DNA from: Rhodocollybia butyracea | Lineage: Eukaryota > Basidiomycota > Agaricomycetes > Agaricales > Omphalotaceae | DNA: 64,000 nucleotides | Assembly (NCBI GenBank): GCA_015501585.1 | Contig: JADNRY010000180.1 | Coordinates: 62,001 to 126,000, forward strand | Direction of reading: 5' to 3' | In this document: piece after piece, positions 34,171-46,060 of the stretch | How positions within the stretch are numbered: the stretch's first letter is position 1 | How the letters are laid out: the number at the start of each line of letters is the position of its first letter | Program-made: the position numbers and the translations under genes | The notes under the pieces: generated by a model | The model's database searches: none | Told to the model about the DNA's origin: nothing | The model's input: only the letters and a program-made list of their open reading frames with translations

Positions 34171-36449
34171 ATGAAACCAGCTCAAACAGATTCTACGACG
34201 ACCAACTCGAATATTGATTTAGGGACTAAATCGAATGAAGATGCTGCTACTATTATCGTTGACGAGTCACCAGCGTTTGATATTGAACATATGCCTGTCG
34301 CGGACGATCCCAGAAAGTGGTCGAATTTTCGTAAAGTGCGTCCTCGCGAGAATCCAAAATCCCCCCTTATCGTACTGATCTACAATACAGAATTTCGTGC
34401 TGCTTCAAGTTTCGTTTGGAACCATGATTGCGGGATTATCGTCCAACATACAGACCCGTATTTATACCTGATTAAATCCAAGGCATCCCGATCTCATTAT
34501 TTACGATTCAGCTGCCATTGGTGAAATGGAAGCTGACTTGCCAGCTACTGCCGCGCAAATTAGTCTAACTCTATCGTTGTTCATCCTCTTGCAAGGCGTT
34601 GTACCGCTGGTAAGCTTTTCCGGGACTCGAATTCCGCGAATTGCACTTATTTGTCTGTCGCAGTTTTGGTCTTCAATTAGTGAAGTCAAAGGAAGGAGGG
34701 TAAGAATTGTTCGATAGTGCCTGCCGAAATTATCTTAGGCATACCAACAGTTAGTCTACATCGTGTCGATGGCTATATATATTGTGGGGTCTACGGTGGT
34801 CGCCACTAGCAAGAACATCCAAATGTAAGCCTCTTTCGATAACAAGTCCTTATAACTCATTATAAAGACTATAGATTAATTGGATTTCGATGTCTTCAAG
34901 CTGCTGGGTGGGTCTGTCACGTTCATTCGCAAAAATGTTCTCATAATATTGGTATCTTATTCGCAGCTCGAGCGCGGTCATGTCTATCGGTGCTGCCACC
35001 TTAGCCGATATTTATGATCCCGTAGAAAGAGGAACAAAGGTGAGTGTACCTCTCGAAAAATTGCTTCATACTTTTACGCAATTTTCAGATGGGAATATAC
35101 TACATTGCTCCCCTTCTTGGCCCCTCTGTTGGTTCGATACTCGGCGGAGTGTTAACAACTGCATTTACTTGGCGTGGCCCATTCTGGTTCCTCACGATCA
35201 TGGGGGGTGTTGTATTCATGTCCTTTTTGCTATTCTTTCCGGACACTTTTCGTCATGAACGTAGCCTCACCTACCAGAATGTAATGAAGGCAAGATTAAG
35301 AGAGTCCAAGGCCAAGGATTCTTTCGCAGAAGAGAAAGCCGGTAGAGAATCTCCCGCACACGACGAGCACGATCTCGAGAAGCAAGAAATTCCTGTAGTA
35401 GCGCCTGAGGTTGTCCCTGAGATCAAGCTTGGATTAACGGACGTGAATCCATTCAAACCGATGGCGATCATTTTATCTCGTAAATATAACTTGTGCATGT
35501 TGTCTGCTTCTGGTGCGCATAAAGTCTCTCGGCCTCTACAACGTGCTCTAATAAACATATAATCTATACAGGTCTTTACTTTGCATTTGCGTTCGTACTT
35601 GTGTATACAACTTCACGAACCCTAGATACCTATTACCATCTGGTGCGTGATATTCGCCCTGAGAAGGTTTTCATGCTAACATTCCAGTACCAGAACCCTC
35701 TTAAGATTGGGTTCGTGCTTGTTGCATATGGCGTAGGGACCATTTTTGGTAGTGTTTTGGGCGGAAGATGGTCTGATTATCAGCTATCTTCAATAAAATC
35801 CAAGGAAGGTAGTGTTACACCAGAGGTAGTACCCCCGTCAATCGCTTTATTCTGTCGAAATTCAACCGGTTGATCTATAGATGCGTCTGAAAAGTACTGT
35901 GCATGGATTGGTAATTTTTCCTCTCTGTGTCCTCGGGTATGCTTGGGTTATTCAAGAACGCGTCAACCTGGCGGGAGTTTGTGCCATGCTATTCGCCTGC
36001 GGTTTCGCCTCCATGTGGGCTCTATTCGAACTTACAATCTTATTTTTTGCTCATCCCTGGCCCTTAGTTTCGTTTATACGAGCACACTGGCATACATAGT
36101 AGATTCCAACGTCGGGCGATCCTCAACAGCAGTCGCTCTGAACAGTTTCTTTAGAGGTACTTTGGCATTCATTTTTGAAGAAATCGCAGTACCTATGCAG
36201 GTGAGTGGGGCGTACAATCCTTCTTTGTATTACTCAATTCCACGTACTTAATGCGCGTAGGATGGCTTGGGAGATGGTGAGTCTTCTTCCGCTGTGCTGC
36301 GCCCCAGTTCCTTAAGTTTGACAGGATGGATGTATACCATTATCGCCTTTATCATGGGAATAAGTGGTGTGTGCACCGTCGTAGTGATGTTCAAAGGAGA
36401 ACAGTGGAGAAGAGAAGCTGAAGTAAAACAACTGGCGACTGAAGAGTAG
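34171..36449 (+). CDS. MFS drug:H+ antiporter-type transporter, copy 2
   Basis: Same thirteen-exon structure as copy 1, same total length, and most of the protein identical. Motif A-like SEVKGRR, the LLGPSVGSILGG motif C and the central charged loop are all preserved. Differences are scattered substitutions (for example a longer acidic change in the loop, EIPVVAPEVVPEIK). The splice acceptor before the FVYTSTLAY exon uses the AG in CCCTTAG, as in copy 1, so the frame is kept although an upstream AG was lost. I see no frameshift or stop. Both copies therefore look functional. Upstream sequences differ, because a 1.7-kb segment lies farther upstream in this copy. Confidence 0.8.
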
Positions 36450-36714
36450 TCAAGTAGACTTATTAGAACTTACTAGTAGAGAAGATAGATTAATAAATTA
36501 CAAATTACAGCTTAGCCACTACGCCAGTGTAGTGGAATCTACCGCGCATTATGGCTACCATGCGGCGCGTAAGTTGAAGCATGGAATCACAACGGCGCGG
36601 AGTGGCGCATCAGATTCCGCATCAGCGATTTACATGTGACGCCTCGATGCTCGCTTGGCGCTACGTACGCTGTCCTTATTGGCCTCTCTCATTGAGAGTC
36701 TCATCCTTTCTATC

Positions 36715-39208
36715 ATGGTCAAGCTGACAGAAGAGCGCTTGGCCGAAAAGAGAATCCAAGATGCTCAGCTGAAAGCCATACAGTCCAGGGGCAAAAACGA
36801 CTACGGATCCAGTGATTGGGAAAATGTTCCTCTTTTAGAGGGCTCTCAAACGCGAACGGATCTTGTGCTACTCAAAGAACTCCAGAATCGACATCCACAA
36901 AGTCCGGAAGCTCTATGGACGTTACTCAATGATGCCACATATACGTCCACTAACGATGAAAAATTCCAACGATCACTGGCTACGATGCGCGCTACAATTC
37001 GGAAAGACGAAGGAAACTTTCTTTTTAAAGCTGGAAAGTACAATGCTGCGATTTCGAAATATCGAGAAGCTATGGGCTACATTCTGGAACGGATCGAGCC
37101 CGATACTCCTCTCTGTCTTCCTGCACCACAATATCTATATCCCAAGTATCTGTATATTGGGAAACACTGTATGGAGAAGCCTGAAGGTACTTGGTTGGAA
37201 TATGTCGATCTTCTAGCTCTCGCGGGAAACATCGCTCAGAGTTATAGTAAACTAGGAGATCATGTTCAAGTAAGTGGGCGTATACTCTGATGTTTTTGGG
37301 CACGTTCGTCTGATCGGGACTCTGTACCAGACTATCGATTGGATACAGGAAGCAATGCAGATGATGGTTTGCCAGCGATTGATGACTTTGGAAGATATGC
37401 CATCGTGGAAGGACAATCATATCTCACTAGTGGAGTACTGGCAGGTAGTACCTTTTCCTTGTACTTCCTAGCAATTCACCCAACCCACCTCTATGCTAGT
37501 TCCGCATCAAAACCTTCCTCCGTGGGTATAACGAACTCTCAGCCATCGGAAATACATCTTCGGCTACACAGTATGGCCAACAAGCATGGGTCAACTGCAC
37601 CATACCTACTGTCGGCAAATATCCGAAACTCGTAGCTCTTCAAAAAGAAATAGATCCAACCAAAATATACGGTCTTCGTCATCCAGAGCCCAATCTCATT
37701 GACAAAACCAAGCTCACTTGCCCAGAAATCCAGGTCAGAGGTACATGGGAAAAGCTTCAGGCTGTTACTGGAATATCTCGTCCGATTGGTCGATGTGAGC
37801 ATTCGTGTTGGGTGTGGAAAAATCGTCTCTATGTCTGCCATGGAATAGACGAACATCAAAGCAGAGTCAAAGATTTTTGGTATTTACCCTATCAATGTTT
37901 CTCAAATATACTGTTGATTTCTATTCGTAGGTATCTTGATCTGAAGACGAATATCTGGAAACGGCTTCCGGATGTCCCCAGGCTCGCTACCTTAGACTTT
38001 GTACCGCCCGTCAGACCAATGCGGGTGTGGGAGGACAAGGCTTATCTTTTCGTCGGCACGCTGACCCTATGCGTCTTCGATCTCGTTACGGAACAGTGGT
38101 CCTTGCTGAGAACCACTATTCAGCGGGGACAACCGTGGCCTTATTCCCCAATCGGCCCCTTGGGTTCTTACAGTACAACGGTCCTTGACCACAAGTTATA
38201 CGTATTTAGTGGAGAAGATGGTAAGATACCGCTAGGTGAGTATCTTAATTCCTACGAGTTATCCTTGCCTTCCGACACAAGTGTATATAGGTCAAAACAT
38301 CTTCATGGCCCTCGATCTTTTAACAAACAAATGGGAACATCTCAGTGGAACATCGGATCACCACCCCAATCTTTCGAGCCCAATCTCCGTTCACTTTGTC
38401 CTATGTGGGCCGTTCCTAAACAGCGTAAGATCTACATCATGTACGGATGTGCCAACCGTACGCAGGCTGCGCTCAATCAGGAACCTGGCGGAGGCGAGAA
38501 TGACTACACCTACGATGATTTTTGGAGCTACCACGTCGATAACAAGAAGTGGACGCGCGAACGCCTTCGAGGGAGTTATCCGTCGTCTAGGACCGAGACC
38601 GCCTGTGCGTTTTCTGACGCGATGGGGAGAGCGGTGGTGTACGGTGGCTATCACGGGAGCATGTCCATGATTGAAATGAGCCTAGACAACACCCGCCGCT
38701 TGCACACCTACGCGTATTTCGGAGATACCTTTGTGTACAATCCTGACACAAACATATGGCAGCATGTTCTAGTACGGGGCTTCCCGTCGTACAGAGCAAC
38801 GGCTACCCTCGTTAGCGATCCTGATACCGGCAAGCTCTATCTGTACGGAGGTACGATGTCATGATTCGTTTACCCCTTCGTTCCCTTTACCCGCTAAATG
38901 AATTTTTGAAAGGGTATAACAACTCGGACTATGTTCCCGCCAACCACGTGTCCGGACGAGCGTACAACGACGTTTGGACGCTAAAGCTTGACCTACCCGG
39001 AGGGCATTGGAATCCGGAAGATCTTAGTCGTGATCTTCGGGCGGAAAAGATGGGCCCATGGATGCGCTGCTTTACATGCGGGAACTGTGGTGTAACCTGG
39101 CAAAAGTGCGCTGGGGCGTGCGGAGGCAAGTATTACTTTTGCTCGAAAGACTGTCACAGAGCAGGGTGGAAGGAACATAAGGAGAAGCATGGCTGTCGAA
39201 AGTTGTAG
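36715..39208 (+). CDS. TPR-Kelch-MYND protein, one apparent frameshift
   Basis: Exons: 36715-37269, 37331-37444, then from about 37500 in three further pieces with introns near 37883-37930, 38234-38290 and 38850-38920. The N-terminal quarter has a tetratricopeptide-like helix pair (FLFKAGKYNAAISKYREAMG; LLALAGNIAQSYSKLGDH). The middle holds Kelch-type blades (ENRLYVCHG-like, KAYLFVG, KLYVFSGEDG, KIYIMYG, RAVVYGGY, KLYLYGG). The last 45 residues form a MYND zinc finger (CFTCGNCG ... CAGAC ... YYFCSKDCHRAGWKEHKEKHGC region). Such proteins are common in Agaricomycetes and likely act as protein-interaction scaffolds. At about 38365-38385 the frame shifts by one base between two blades; all other exons are clean. 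It could be a sequencing error or early decay. Confidence 0.75.
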
Positions 39209-39619
39209 CGCACTCGGTGGATGTTCAAGTATATATGACCATGGTCTTTCAGAGATGTTTATGAACGATGAGTTCATCCACGACGCGGCTTTCAGACTTT
39301 TTAATTCCCGGGATCGACGACTCTTTATTCGGGTTTGATCTTCGATGACTGAAGTCTAATCATAGAGTCTGCATCGAGTAGCCCTTGCACCTCCTTGCAC
39401 TCATCGCCTCGCGCCACTCTCACATCTCAGTCAATTTCCAGGTCTTCGGGGGCGTGCGTAGGCGTGCGTGCGTGGGTTACTCCCGGCGCCCGCGAATAAT
39501 TCGCCAAGATGATCAGAACTCTGATTTTAGCAAGATTTTCAGAGGCAGTTTCATGTGCATCAGCGCCTGGCATATATACATGTTGTCAACAATCAGGGAT
39601 TAACATATCATCAATTATG

Positions 39620-39684
39620 TATAAAAGTCGGTCGATCCTTTTCAATTCCCCCCCACTTCTGGACAGTCACTCTGCTGGTCAGAG
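39620..39684 (+). promoter_or_regulatory. Gene G TATA-like box and leader motif
   Basis: TATAAAAG near 39620-39627, then a C-run, ACTTCTGGACAG and the palindrome CTCTGCTGGTCAGAG at 39670-39684, 93 bases before the ATG. It is in the same order and orientation relative to the gene as in the minus-strand members. Confidence 0.6.
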
Positions 39685-39776
39685 CAAAGCACTAGAACTT
39701 CGTTCTCCAATCATCTATCTCTACTAGACTCTACGTCAGTTTTTTTCGAGCTCACCTCTCACATCCCATCATCGAA

Positions 39777-40176
39777 ATGCGCTTTACCGCTGCCTACGCT
39801 CCCATCCTTTTGGGGCTACTCGCTGTCACAAGTTCTACCTGGGCAAAACCCACTCGTGTGAGTACAAATAGCTAGGTTTTGTTGCGCACCAGAGATTCAT
39901 AAACATCGTTCTCTGTACATTTAGGTTAACAACTGGGACCTACCCCCACCCCCAACTGACGTCCCGATGCGGAGGGTGCCTAAATATAAGTCTCACATTG
40001 CCAATGAGCATCCCAATGTCCCGAATGCTCGCGTCGACCAAGGGCAGAACGAAAAAGGCTTCTGAATCGAGTTTCCCCCAGATAAAGAACCATCTGCACA
40101 AACGAAAATAGATATACAAAACGCTATTGCGGGAGGTGGTGCAATATTTGACGCAAAGAAGCAGGTCTATCCCTAG
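39777..40176 (+). pseudogene. Small secreted protein family member G, with an in-frame stop
   Basis: Exon 1 (39777-39857) encodes a 27-residue signal peptide (MRFTAAYAPILLGLLAV ... TWAKP). After a 67-bp phase-0 intron, exon 2 begins at 39925 with VNNWDLPPPPTDVP and reaches TGA at 40063. The same frame stays open after the TGA for 36 more codons and ends KKQVYP at 40174, matching the KIYP ends of the other members. So this is either a recently truncated gene, making a 73-residue product, or a case of stop readthrough. It is on the opposite strand and 11 kb from the nearest relative. The 3' flank at 40210-40800 differs from the other members but is duplicated at 45640-46060. Confidence 0.6.
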
Positions 40177-40209
40177 GATACTTTGTGCATATCTGATCTG
40201 TGAGGTATG

Positions 40210-40800
40210 TAGGTTACACTGGTACGGGTCGAGTTTACGGTTGTAGTAGTATTTGAATGGATAGAGCGAAATTCTCCGTGATTTCTTCGGCGTTGTTGTT
40301 GCCTACTAATACCTCGAGTCTAGTTTTAAGAATAGTTGTCGTTCGTACAGAGTTCATACTAGGAATGTATTTAGATCGGGTCATAACTGATTCCAGCGCG
40401 GATTTCCATCGCAAGAACGCTCCGTCAGGCTCCGTCCCAAGTCCCAAGTGCTTATGAAGGTTTCTACAATTTAGGAAGCGGAATAGAAGGGATAGATAGT
40501 GACTCCGATAGAGAGATCAGAAACAGCTATGACTCTTTATCGATGCGGGGAGTGAGTCACTGATACGCGAAATGCTGAGATTCCTCAACGATTGATGACA
40601 GGCTTCATGCAATATAGCGAAACTGAGGACCAGATCTTCGAAATAATATGAAAGACTGTTGTCCTAAGCTGGGCGGCGGTAGATGACCTTTGGCTCAATT
40701 CTCTGGGAAATATGTACGATAATCAAGTATACCATGCCTGATACATCGGCCCACGCGATGTTTGTGTGGAATATGTACTAGCAACTTGACTTGAGGTAAC
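40210..40800. repeat. Flank repeat, copy 1 (matches 45640-46060)
   Basis: Shared steps include TCCGTGATTTCTTCGGCGTTGTTG-like sequence, AGAAACAGCTATGACTC and CCATGCCTGATACAT. Copy 2 is shortened between these. Neither contains a conserved open frame. Confidence 0.6.
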
Positions 40801-41990
40801 AGCCCTTCAATTGCCTCGCTTAGAAAAGTTGTGGCATAAGTGGAAAAGAATCAAAGGACGATATGATGTACATAAGTGAATCTCGTACTGTCTTCACTAG
40901 AGAAGAAACTCCGGGGCAGACATCGTTGTCTTAGCACTAGCGTCTGGATACTAAATTCAAAGACATCGTGTTACAGTCTCTGGTTCTTGCGTAGAGTATT
41001 TTACAGATCAATCGAACGAAGAGTACCAAGGAGAATAGTGACCGTGACCACAGTCCCACCGCATCGTCCGCACTGTTAAAGCGGCGGGCTAACTAGTGCT
41101 GCAGAGCTTCGTTTTTCTTGTTGGCAATGGGAATGGGACTTGCAGTTATTTGGCGATGGTGTACAGTGTAAAGAGTGAGCAAGAAGTCACATGAGGAACC
41201 GGAACAATTATAAATGCCGCTTATGTCGGTTCAGACCCATCCTGCAGGTCTTTCTCGAGCCTTGCTCGTCGTCCACGCAACCCAAATAGGAAGGAGCGAG
41301 ATCTATGCGTTGTTTTGCTCGTTTTGGTGCGTCAAGGCCTCGTGTTCTCATCCTTTTCGACAGTTTGACCGTGTGTCGGTGACCTCTGGAACAAACAGTG
41401 ATAACCATAACAATGAACATCCATTTGGTCGACTGTCCTTTTGCTCTCTACGACACTTAGAGGTGTACTAATGCTGTCTATCTTATACATTGGCTGGTCA
41501 ACAGATCTGGACGCGTTCGATTACCCGGTTCTTTTTTCCTCTGCGGTCAACGCGAACGGCTTGCTCGTCCCCCTAACAAATCGAGGATTCAGCCCATTTT
41601 TATAACTCGGCATAATCGAAATCTGCTCCCCGCCCACATCGACAAACTCAAGTACTTAACGTACTCGACCCGTTCTATCTGCTCTGCTCTCAAACCTCGT
41701 TTATATTGGCTCGGGTATCTTCTCCTTCAACAGCAGCACCAACAGTGCTTGAAAAAGCTTCAAGCTTCGATGTTCAACATCAACGCTCGAGTGGGACGAA
41801 ATTTTCCAGGTTTCGAAAAGCACTGGCACTGGCACTGGGAGATGGGAGATGACGAACGCTGGAGATTTACTGGCACAATGTACGTCTTTCAAGTTCATCT
41901 ATATAATTACATCGGTATCTACGTTCCCAGTCAGATCCAAAGGCAACCTACACAATAATTTGGCTAGAAACACACGCACATATTCTAATA
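40800..41990. other. No gene recognised
   Basis: Short frames only. From about 41860 onward the sequence becomes collinear with 48200 onward, the downstream flank of the YPI1 duplication. Confidence 0.4.
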
Positions 41991-42016
41991 GGTCGCATAC
42001 AGCCATTCAACGCGCT

Positions 42017-42439
42017 TTAATTTTCCCCTTGGACGGCAGCGCCAGCTCCTACGAAGTCTTGGACGAATCTGCATGTTCGATATGTTCAGACTGTCGTGCT
42101 CATGATGGTGAACACCGCCTTCCTGCGCTCGATATTCGCGTTGATGCCTATGCTCATCCTCGTGCTCATGTGTACGATGAGAGGAGAAGCCCGAATTCTC
42201 GTCGGAACTATCGTCTTCATCCGAACAGCACCCTCATTATCCACAACATCCTCTCTCCATCGAACTTTTTGGCGGGGTTTCCTTGTTGACCTGCGAACCT
42301 TTTGCGTTCCGCTGGTGCTGGCCTTGTTGGATGAGCCGTCTTCTTCGCTTGGTGATGAGAGCCATCGCTAGGCGTAATGTATCTGGGCGTGTCTGGGCAT
42401 CGCAGAGCAGTTCGGATATAGCTGGACCTAGTTGGACAT
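42017..42439 (-). pseudogene. YPI1 copy with internal deletion
   Basis: Aligns with the intact gene at 48350-48897. The start ATGTCCAAC is followed directly by TAG and a small insertion. The PP1-docking segment KVRWREDVVDNEGA survives. The bases encoding GKKSS, the intron and CCIYHKPKAFDE are missing (about 170 bp), so the sequence jumps straight to the acidic segment DEDDSSDE and a shortened histidine-rich tail. It cannot make a working regulator. Confidence 0.75.
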
Positions 42440-42469
42440 GGATGTAGGATGTGGTTTATCATATGACTT

Positions 42470-43030
42470 TGGGGCCTCTCCTCCCCGCTATCGCGCGGGC
42501 TTTGGAGTGCCTTGGTGCTAGTTGCAGTTGTTTGGAGTATCTTGGGGTTCAGAGGCGGAGCACGAGTTTTGGAGGATACTCGTTTGCAAGACTTTGGCAG
42601 GACTAGTCCGTGTTCATCAGGGTTTAGATCCTTCTATTAAGGTAAAAGACTATCAGATAGCATGCATAACACGTACCAGAATTTGAAACGCACACAACCT
42701 CTTGGACCCCTGAAAGCTTCTAGTAACTCTCCTGGTTCTGACAATTGTCAGGGTGTTCTATCTTTTTTTCGTTCGAGCTTCACAGTCTTACTCTATCGAT
42801 CAAGATTCCTCCACGATGCTACCCTTTCCAGACTATTCGCTTCAGGGAACAAACATATTCAGACGACTCATACGAGACAATCGAGCGCACCATTGTATAT
42901 GATAGTCGACAATGTACAACTCAAATGTTTGAACTTGGATAGAAGCATTCGCCATGCACGTACCTTGCTCAAATTCAGACACTTATCCCCCGACATGATT
43001 GCAGAACGGAGTTCGATTTTCTTGAAATAG
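42470..43030. repeat. Flank repeat of the YPI1 duplication, copy 1
   Basis: Collinear with 49830-50300 (GTGCCTTGGTGC versus GTGCATTGGTGC, AACACGTACCAGAAT, GCTTCTAGTA) and in its right part with 46110-46290 (GAGCTTCAC, CTACCCTTTCCAG). Noncoding. Confidence 0.55.
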
Positions 43031-43299
43031 AGAGAAATAGAAAGATACGAGGCAAAGAATTTATCATACTAATTCGCCACTAGTAGCTACATCAAATATT
43101 CCTCTTGACAACTTCTTCGATATAGGCAAGATACTGGCAATATGTTATTTTCATTTGTTTAATCAGTAAAGAAATTGAAGCTCACTTATCGGACGCTTTC
43201 GTGCCAAGACGCAGAAGTGGGGACCAAGTGGATAGCTTGTGATCATCCACCGTAATGTTATCGTCGGCAATGAAATCCAGGTTGTTTTTGTTGTAAACG

Positions 43300-44410
43300 C
43301 GAGAGTAGGCGTTCAGCTCCTCGACGCTGAAAGGATAAACACAGTCTTTTCTGAACCTTCCAACTCTTCCTTGCGTTTCTTGTCGTCAATATACCTCACA
43401 GCATTCCACCTTTCCAGCCGCTTCAGCCGGTCTGCGTTTGCCTTGATTTTAAGCTGCGCCGGTGTTGCAGGCACAGGCGGGGTTGGTCGAGCCCACTTTC
43501 GGGGAAGTTATCTGCACGAGCGATCACTTTGGGTAGAATTAATTCGTCGTCAATGGCATCCTGCTGATCATGTGCAAGCTCAGTAAGCCGCTCTTCCTCA
43601 GACCTTAGCTTGTCTATGCTATCGGTCAAAGGAAATTCACCAGCCTCAATAGCATCCTGGCGAGTATATAGCATACAAGTCCACCAGTCCCCAGCACCAG
43701 CAATGAGGATGACAGAGTTTTGTTTGGCGAAACGCTTGGTGCACATCAAACAGTGACCTGAATATGTACCTGCGTCTGGGCGGAGCTGACGAGCTCCCGG
43801 AGATTGCTGTGGTATGTTCCGATGTCTTTCGGTCTACGGGTTGGTGGTGGCTTTAGCTCGATGAGGATCACGACTTCGGTGAGACGGGATACCCAGAGTT
43901 TCTGGTGAGGATAATAGTTATAACTGAGGCGCTCGAGATATGCAAGGAAAGTGGTGGGTGGATCCTGGTCAAGCACCTCGATATCGGTCTAAGGACCGCG
44001 AAATCAGTGAATATGCCATTCATCTTGCCTCCATATCAGGCTCGGTCATGAAAGAGAAGTCAGGATCGTCTCTGGCCGCGCCTGGTTTGACTTTCGCGAG
44101 ATGTATATATTATACTGTGGCGCACCAGAAGCGAAGGTCGTTGTTTCTGATCGAAAGTGGGACGAGTGTGCTCTGCTATGGCGTTGAGCACAGTAGACCA
44201 GATGCATAGGTGGTATCCTCGGTTCTCCGAGGATTAAAGACGGGAGAGTATGCTAGAGCGGATGCGCCAGTAATGAGAGCTCGGAGAGATGCAGAAATAA
44301 GCCAGTGGAATATAGTGGGGGCCATTGAGTTAGACGAGAGTCGACAGTCGACAGAGGTAGGAAGAGGTAGGTCACTCAACTTTATTTGGTTTAAAAATTC
44401 ACATGTCATT
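43300..44410 (-). pseudogene. Degenerate gene of unknown family
   Basis: Two coding-like exons lie on the minus strand. One, at about 43746-43976, contains YYPHQKLWVSRLTEVVILIE followed by PPPTRRPKDIGTYHSNLREL. The other, at about 43423-43749, contains CTKRFAKQNSVILIAGAGDW, YTRQDAIEAGEFPL and a charged helix EEERLTELAHDQQDAIDDEL. Compositionally they look like true protein. Upstream, fragments up to 44409 have stops in every frame. I do not recognise a domain. Confidence 0.4.
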
Positions 44411-44938
44411 TAAAAGGCCTTATCCTTACAAGCTTGTTACTTGGTAGAGACATCGTTGTTCCAAGTACTTATTGTACTTTTGTTGTGGCGCCGCCATCTT
44501 AGTAAGATGAAGGAAGAACAAAAAACAAACCCTAAGCCCAGAAAGGACGCGTGTGCAGTTTGCCTAGAGTTTGCCACAGTTTTGTTACAGTGCGAAGAAC
44601 AATTGTAAGTTGAATAAGAAGCGAAGAGAGATCGCGGCAGTCAATAGCTTGGTACACTTATCACTGGTGACTGAAGCGGTGCTAATGCCCGTGTGCTTCT
44701 TGCCTTGAAAGGAAACCAGTTTTACAGTAGTAAGAACAATGATACACAGGAAAAGACATAAAACTCATCAGAAGCCATCGCTTGGGCTCTCGGCAGAGCA
44801 CACTTTGGGCTTAGGTTAGAAAGAGATTACAACTCAACATAAAGTCCGAAACGGTGAAAATAAATTGTGGCGTACATGATTCACGTGATCATCAAAATTG
44901 GTTTAAATGTGGGCGCTTTCACTCAGCTTTCACCAATC
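44410..44938. other. No gene recognised
   Basis: AT-rich spacer upstream of the small gene pair. The 60 bases before the ATG (GTGGCGTACAT ... TCACCAATCATG) are shared with the second copy at 46370-46444 and probably form its promoter/leader. Confidence 0.4.
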
Positions 44939-45550
44939 ATGTCAGCCGAAGAAACAAGGTCAGTATCTCAGTTAGCTGCTCTATCTCTGCTCATGATCGC
45001 TCCTTCCAGTGTCTGCCCTCACGCCAGATATCTTCCCAAAGAGCAACACCCTCAAATTCGCGGCGTTACTACAGCGCCGTGTAAACACAGAACGCCCAGT
45101 ACTATCTAGGCTGGACCATCCCATTCGATGATATACCCAATGTTTATCCAAATGAAGAGAATTGGATAGCGGAATTTTGGCGCACACACATCCAAAAGCC
45201 ATGGTACAAGTCTTATGGGAAAAAGTATAGAAATAATATCCAGTAAGTGGCGGTATCTCATTATCTGGCGCTACTAGTGTCTAATCGACCGAAATTTCTA
45301 TTCTATCCTATCATGATGAAATCTGCTTTCACTCCACAGAGGCTGCTACTGTACTCCCTACTTCACTCTCATGCACTTGGATAGGACCAAATACCCGGAT
45401 GATCTCTACATGGTTGTTATCATATCGGACAACCGCGATGAAGAGGGTATTGCGTTTAGCGAGAACCAGGAGTTCCTTGATGATATGAGAAGGATGACGC
45501 ATATTGACGAAAGCATAGCGGGCGGGTTGAAGTGGATCCGGGCTAAGTAG
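44939..45550 (+). pseudogene. Small unknown gene, tandem copy 1, frameshifted
   Basis: Starts MSAEET with a 51-bp first intron, continues SVCPHARYLPKEQHPQIRGV, then needs a one-base shift at about 45095 to read YYLGWTIPFDD and WYKSYGKKYRNNIQ. A second intron leads to CYCTPYFTLMHLDRTKYPDD, a segment DEEGIAFSENQEFLDDMRRM and the stop at 45550. Copy 2 has an extra base at the first break and so keeps the frame there. The protein would be about 155 residues, with cysteines CPH and CYC and no signal peptide. I know similar hypothetical proteins from mushrooms but no function. Confidence 0.55.
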
Positions 45551-45639
45551 ATGAATCAAGTTATTGTCTACCACCTGGAGGCTTCTGAGCGAGGGGCTGT
45601 CTCCCTGGTTATGTTTGTGTATATCTATCAATGTGGATG

Positions 45640-46060
45640 TATAACTCAGGCTGTCGGTTACGCTGGTACGGCTGCTTCTGTTATGTAGTGTATAAAATTC
45701 TTCGTGATTTCTGCGCCGTTGTCGATGCCTACGAGTACTGTTCCTTCGAGTTTAGCTTTGAGAATAATGGTGATAAGATTGTTGTTCCTACAAGGTTCAG
45801 TAAGTTTAGATCGGGTCAATCGTCCCAACTAAGGCCGATTCCGGGGCAGACTTCCATCACAAACACGCTCCATCCCAAGTCCCAACTACTTAAGTTCTGG
45901 GAGCAATACATATAAAGGATAGATGGTGACTCTGATAGAGAGGCCAGAAACAGCTATGACTCAAGTATACCATGCCTGATACATTGGCCCACGCCGTTTT
46001 TCCTGCGGAATTTGTAGTAGCAACTTGACTTGAGATTACAGCACTTTGCCGCGTCCGCAC
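45640..46060. repeat. Flank repeat, copy 2 (matches 40210-40800)
   Basis: See the first copy. It follows the small unknown gene directly here, whereas copy 1 follows secreted-protein gene G. Confidence 0.6.
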
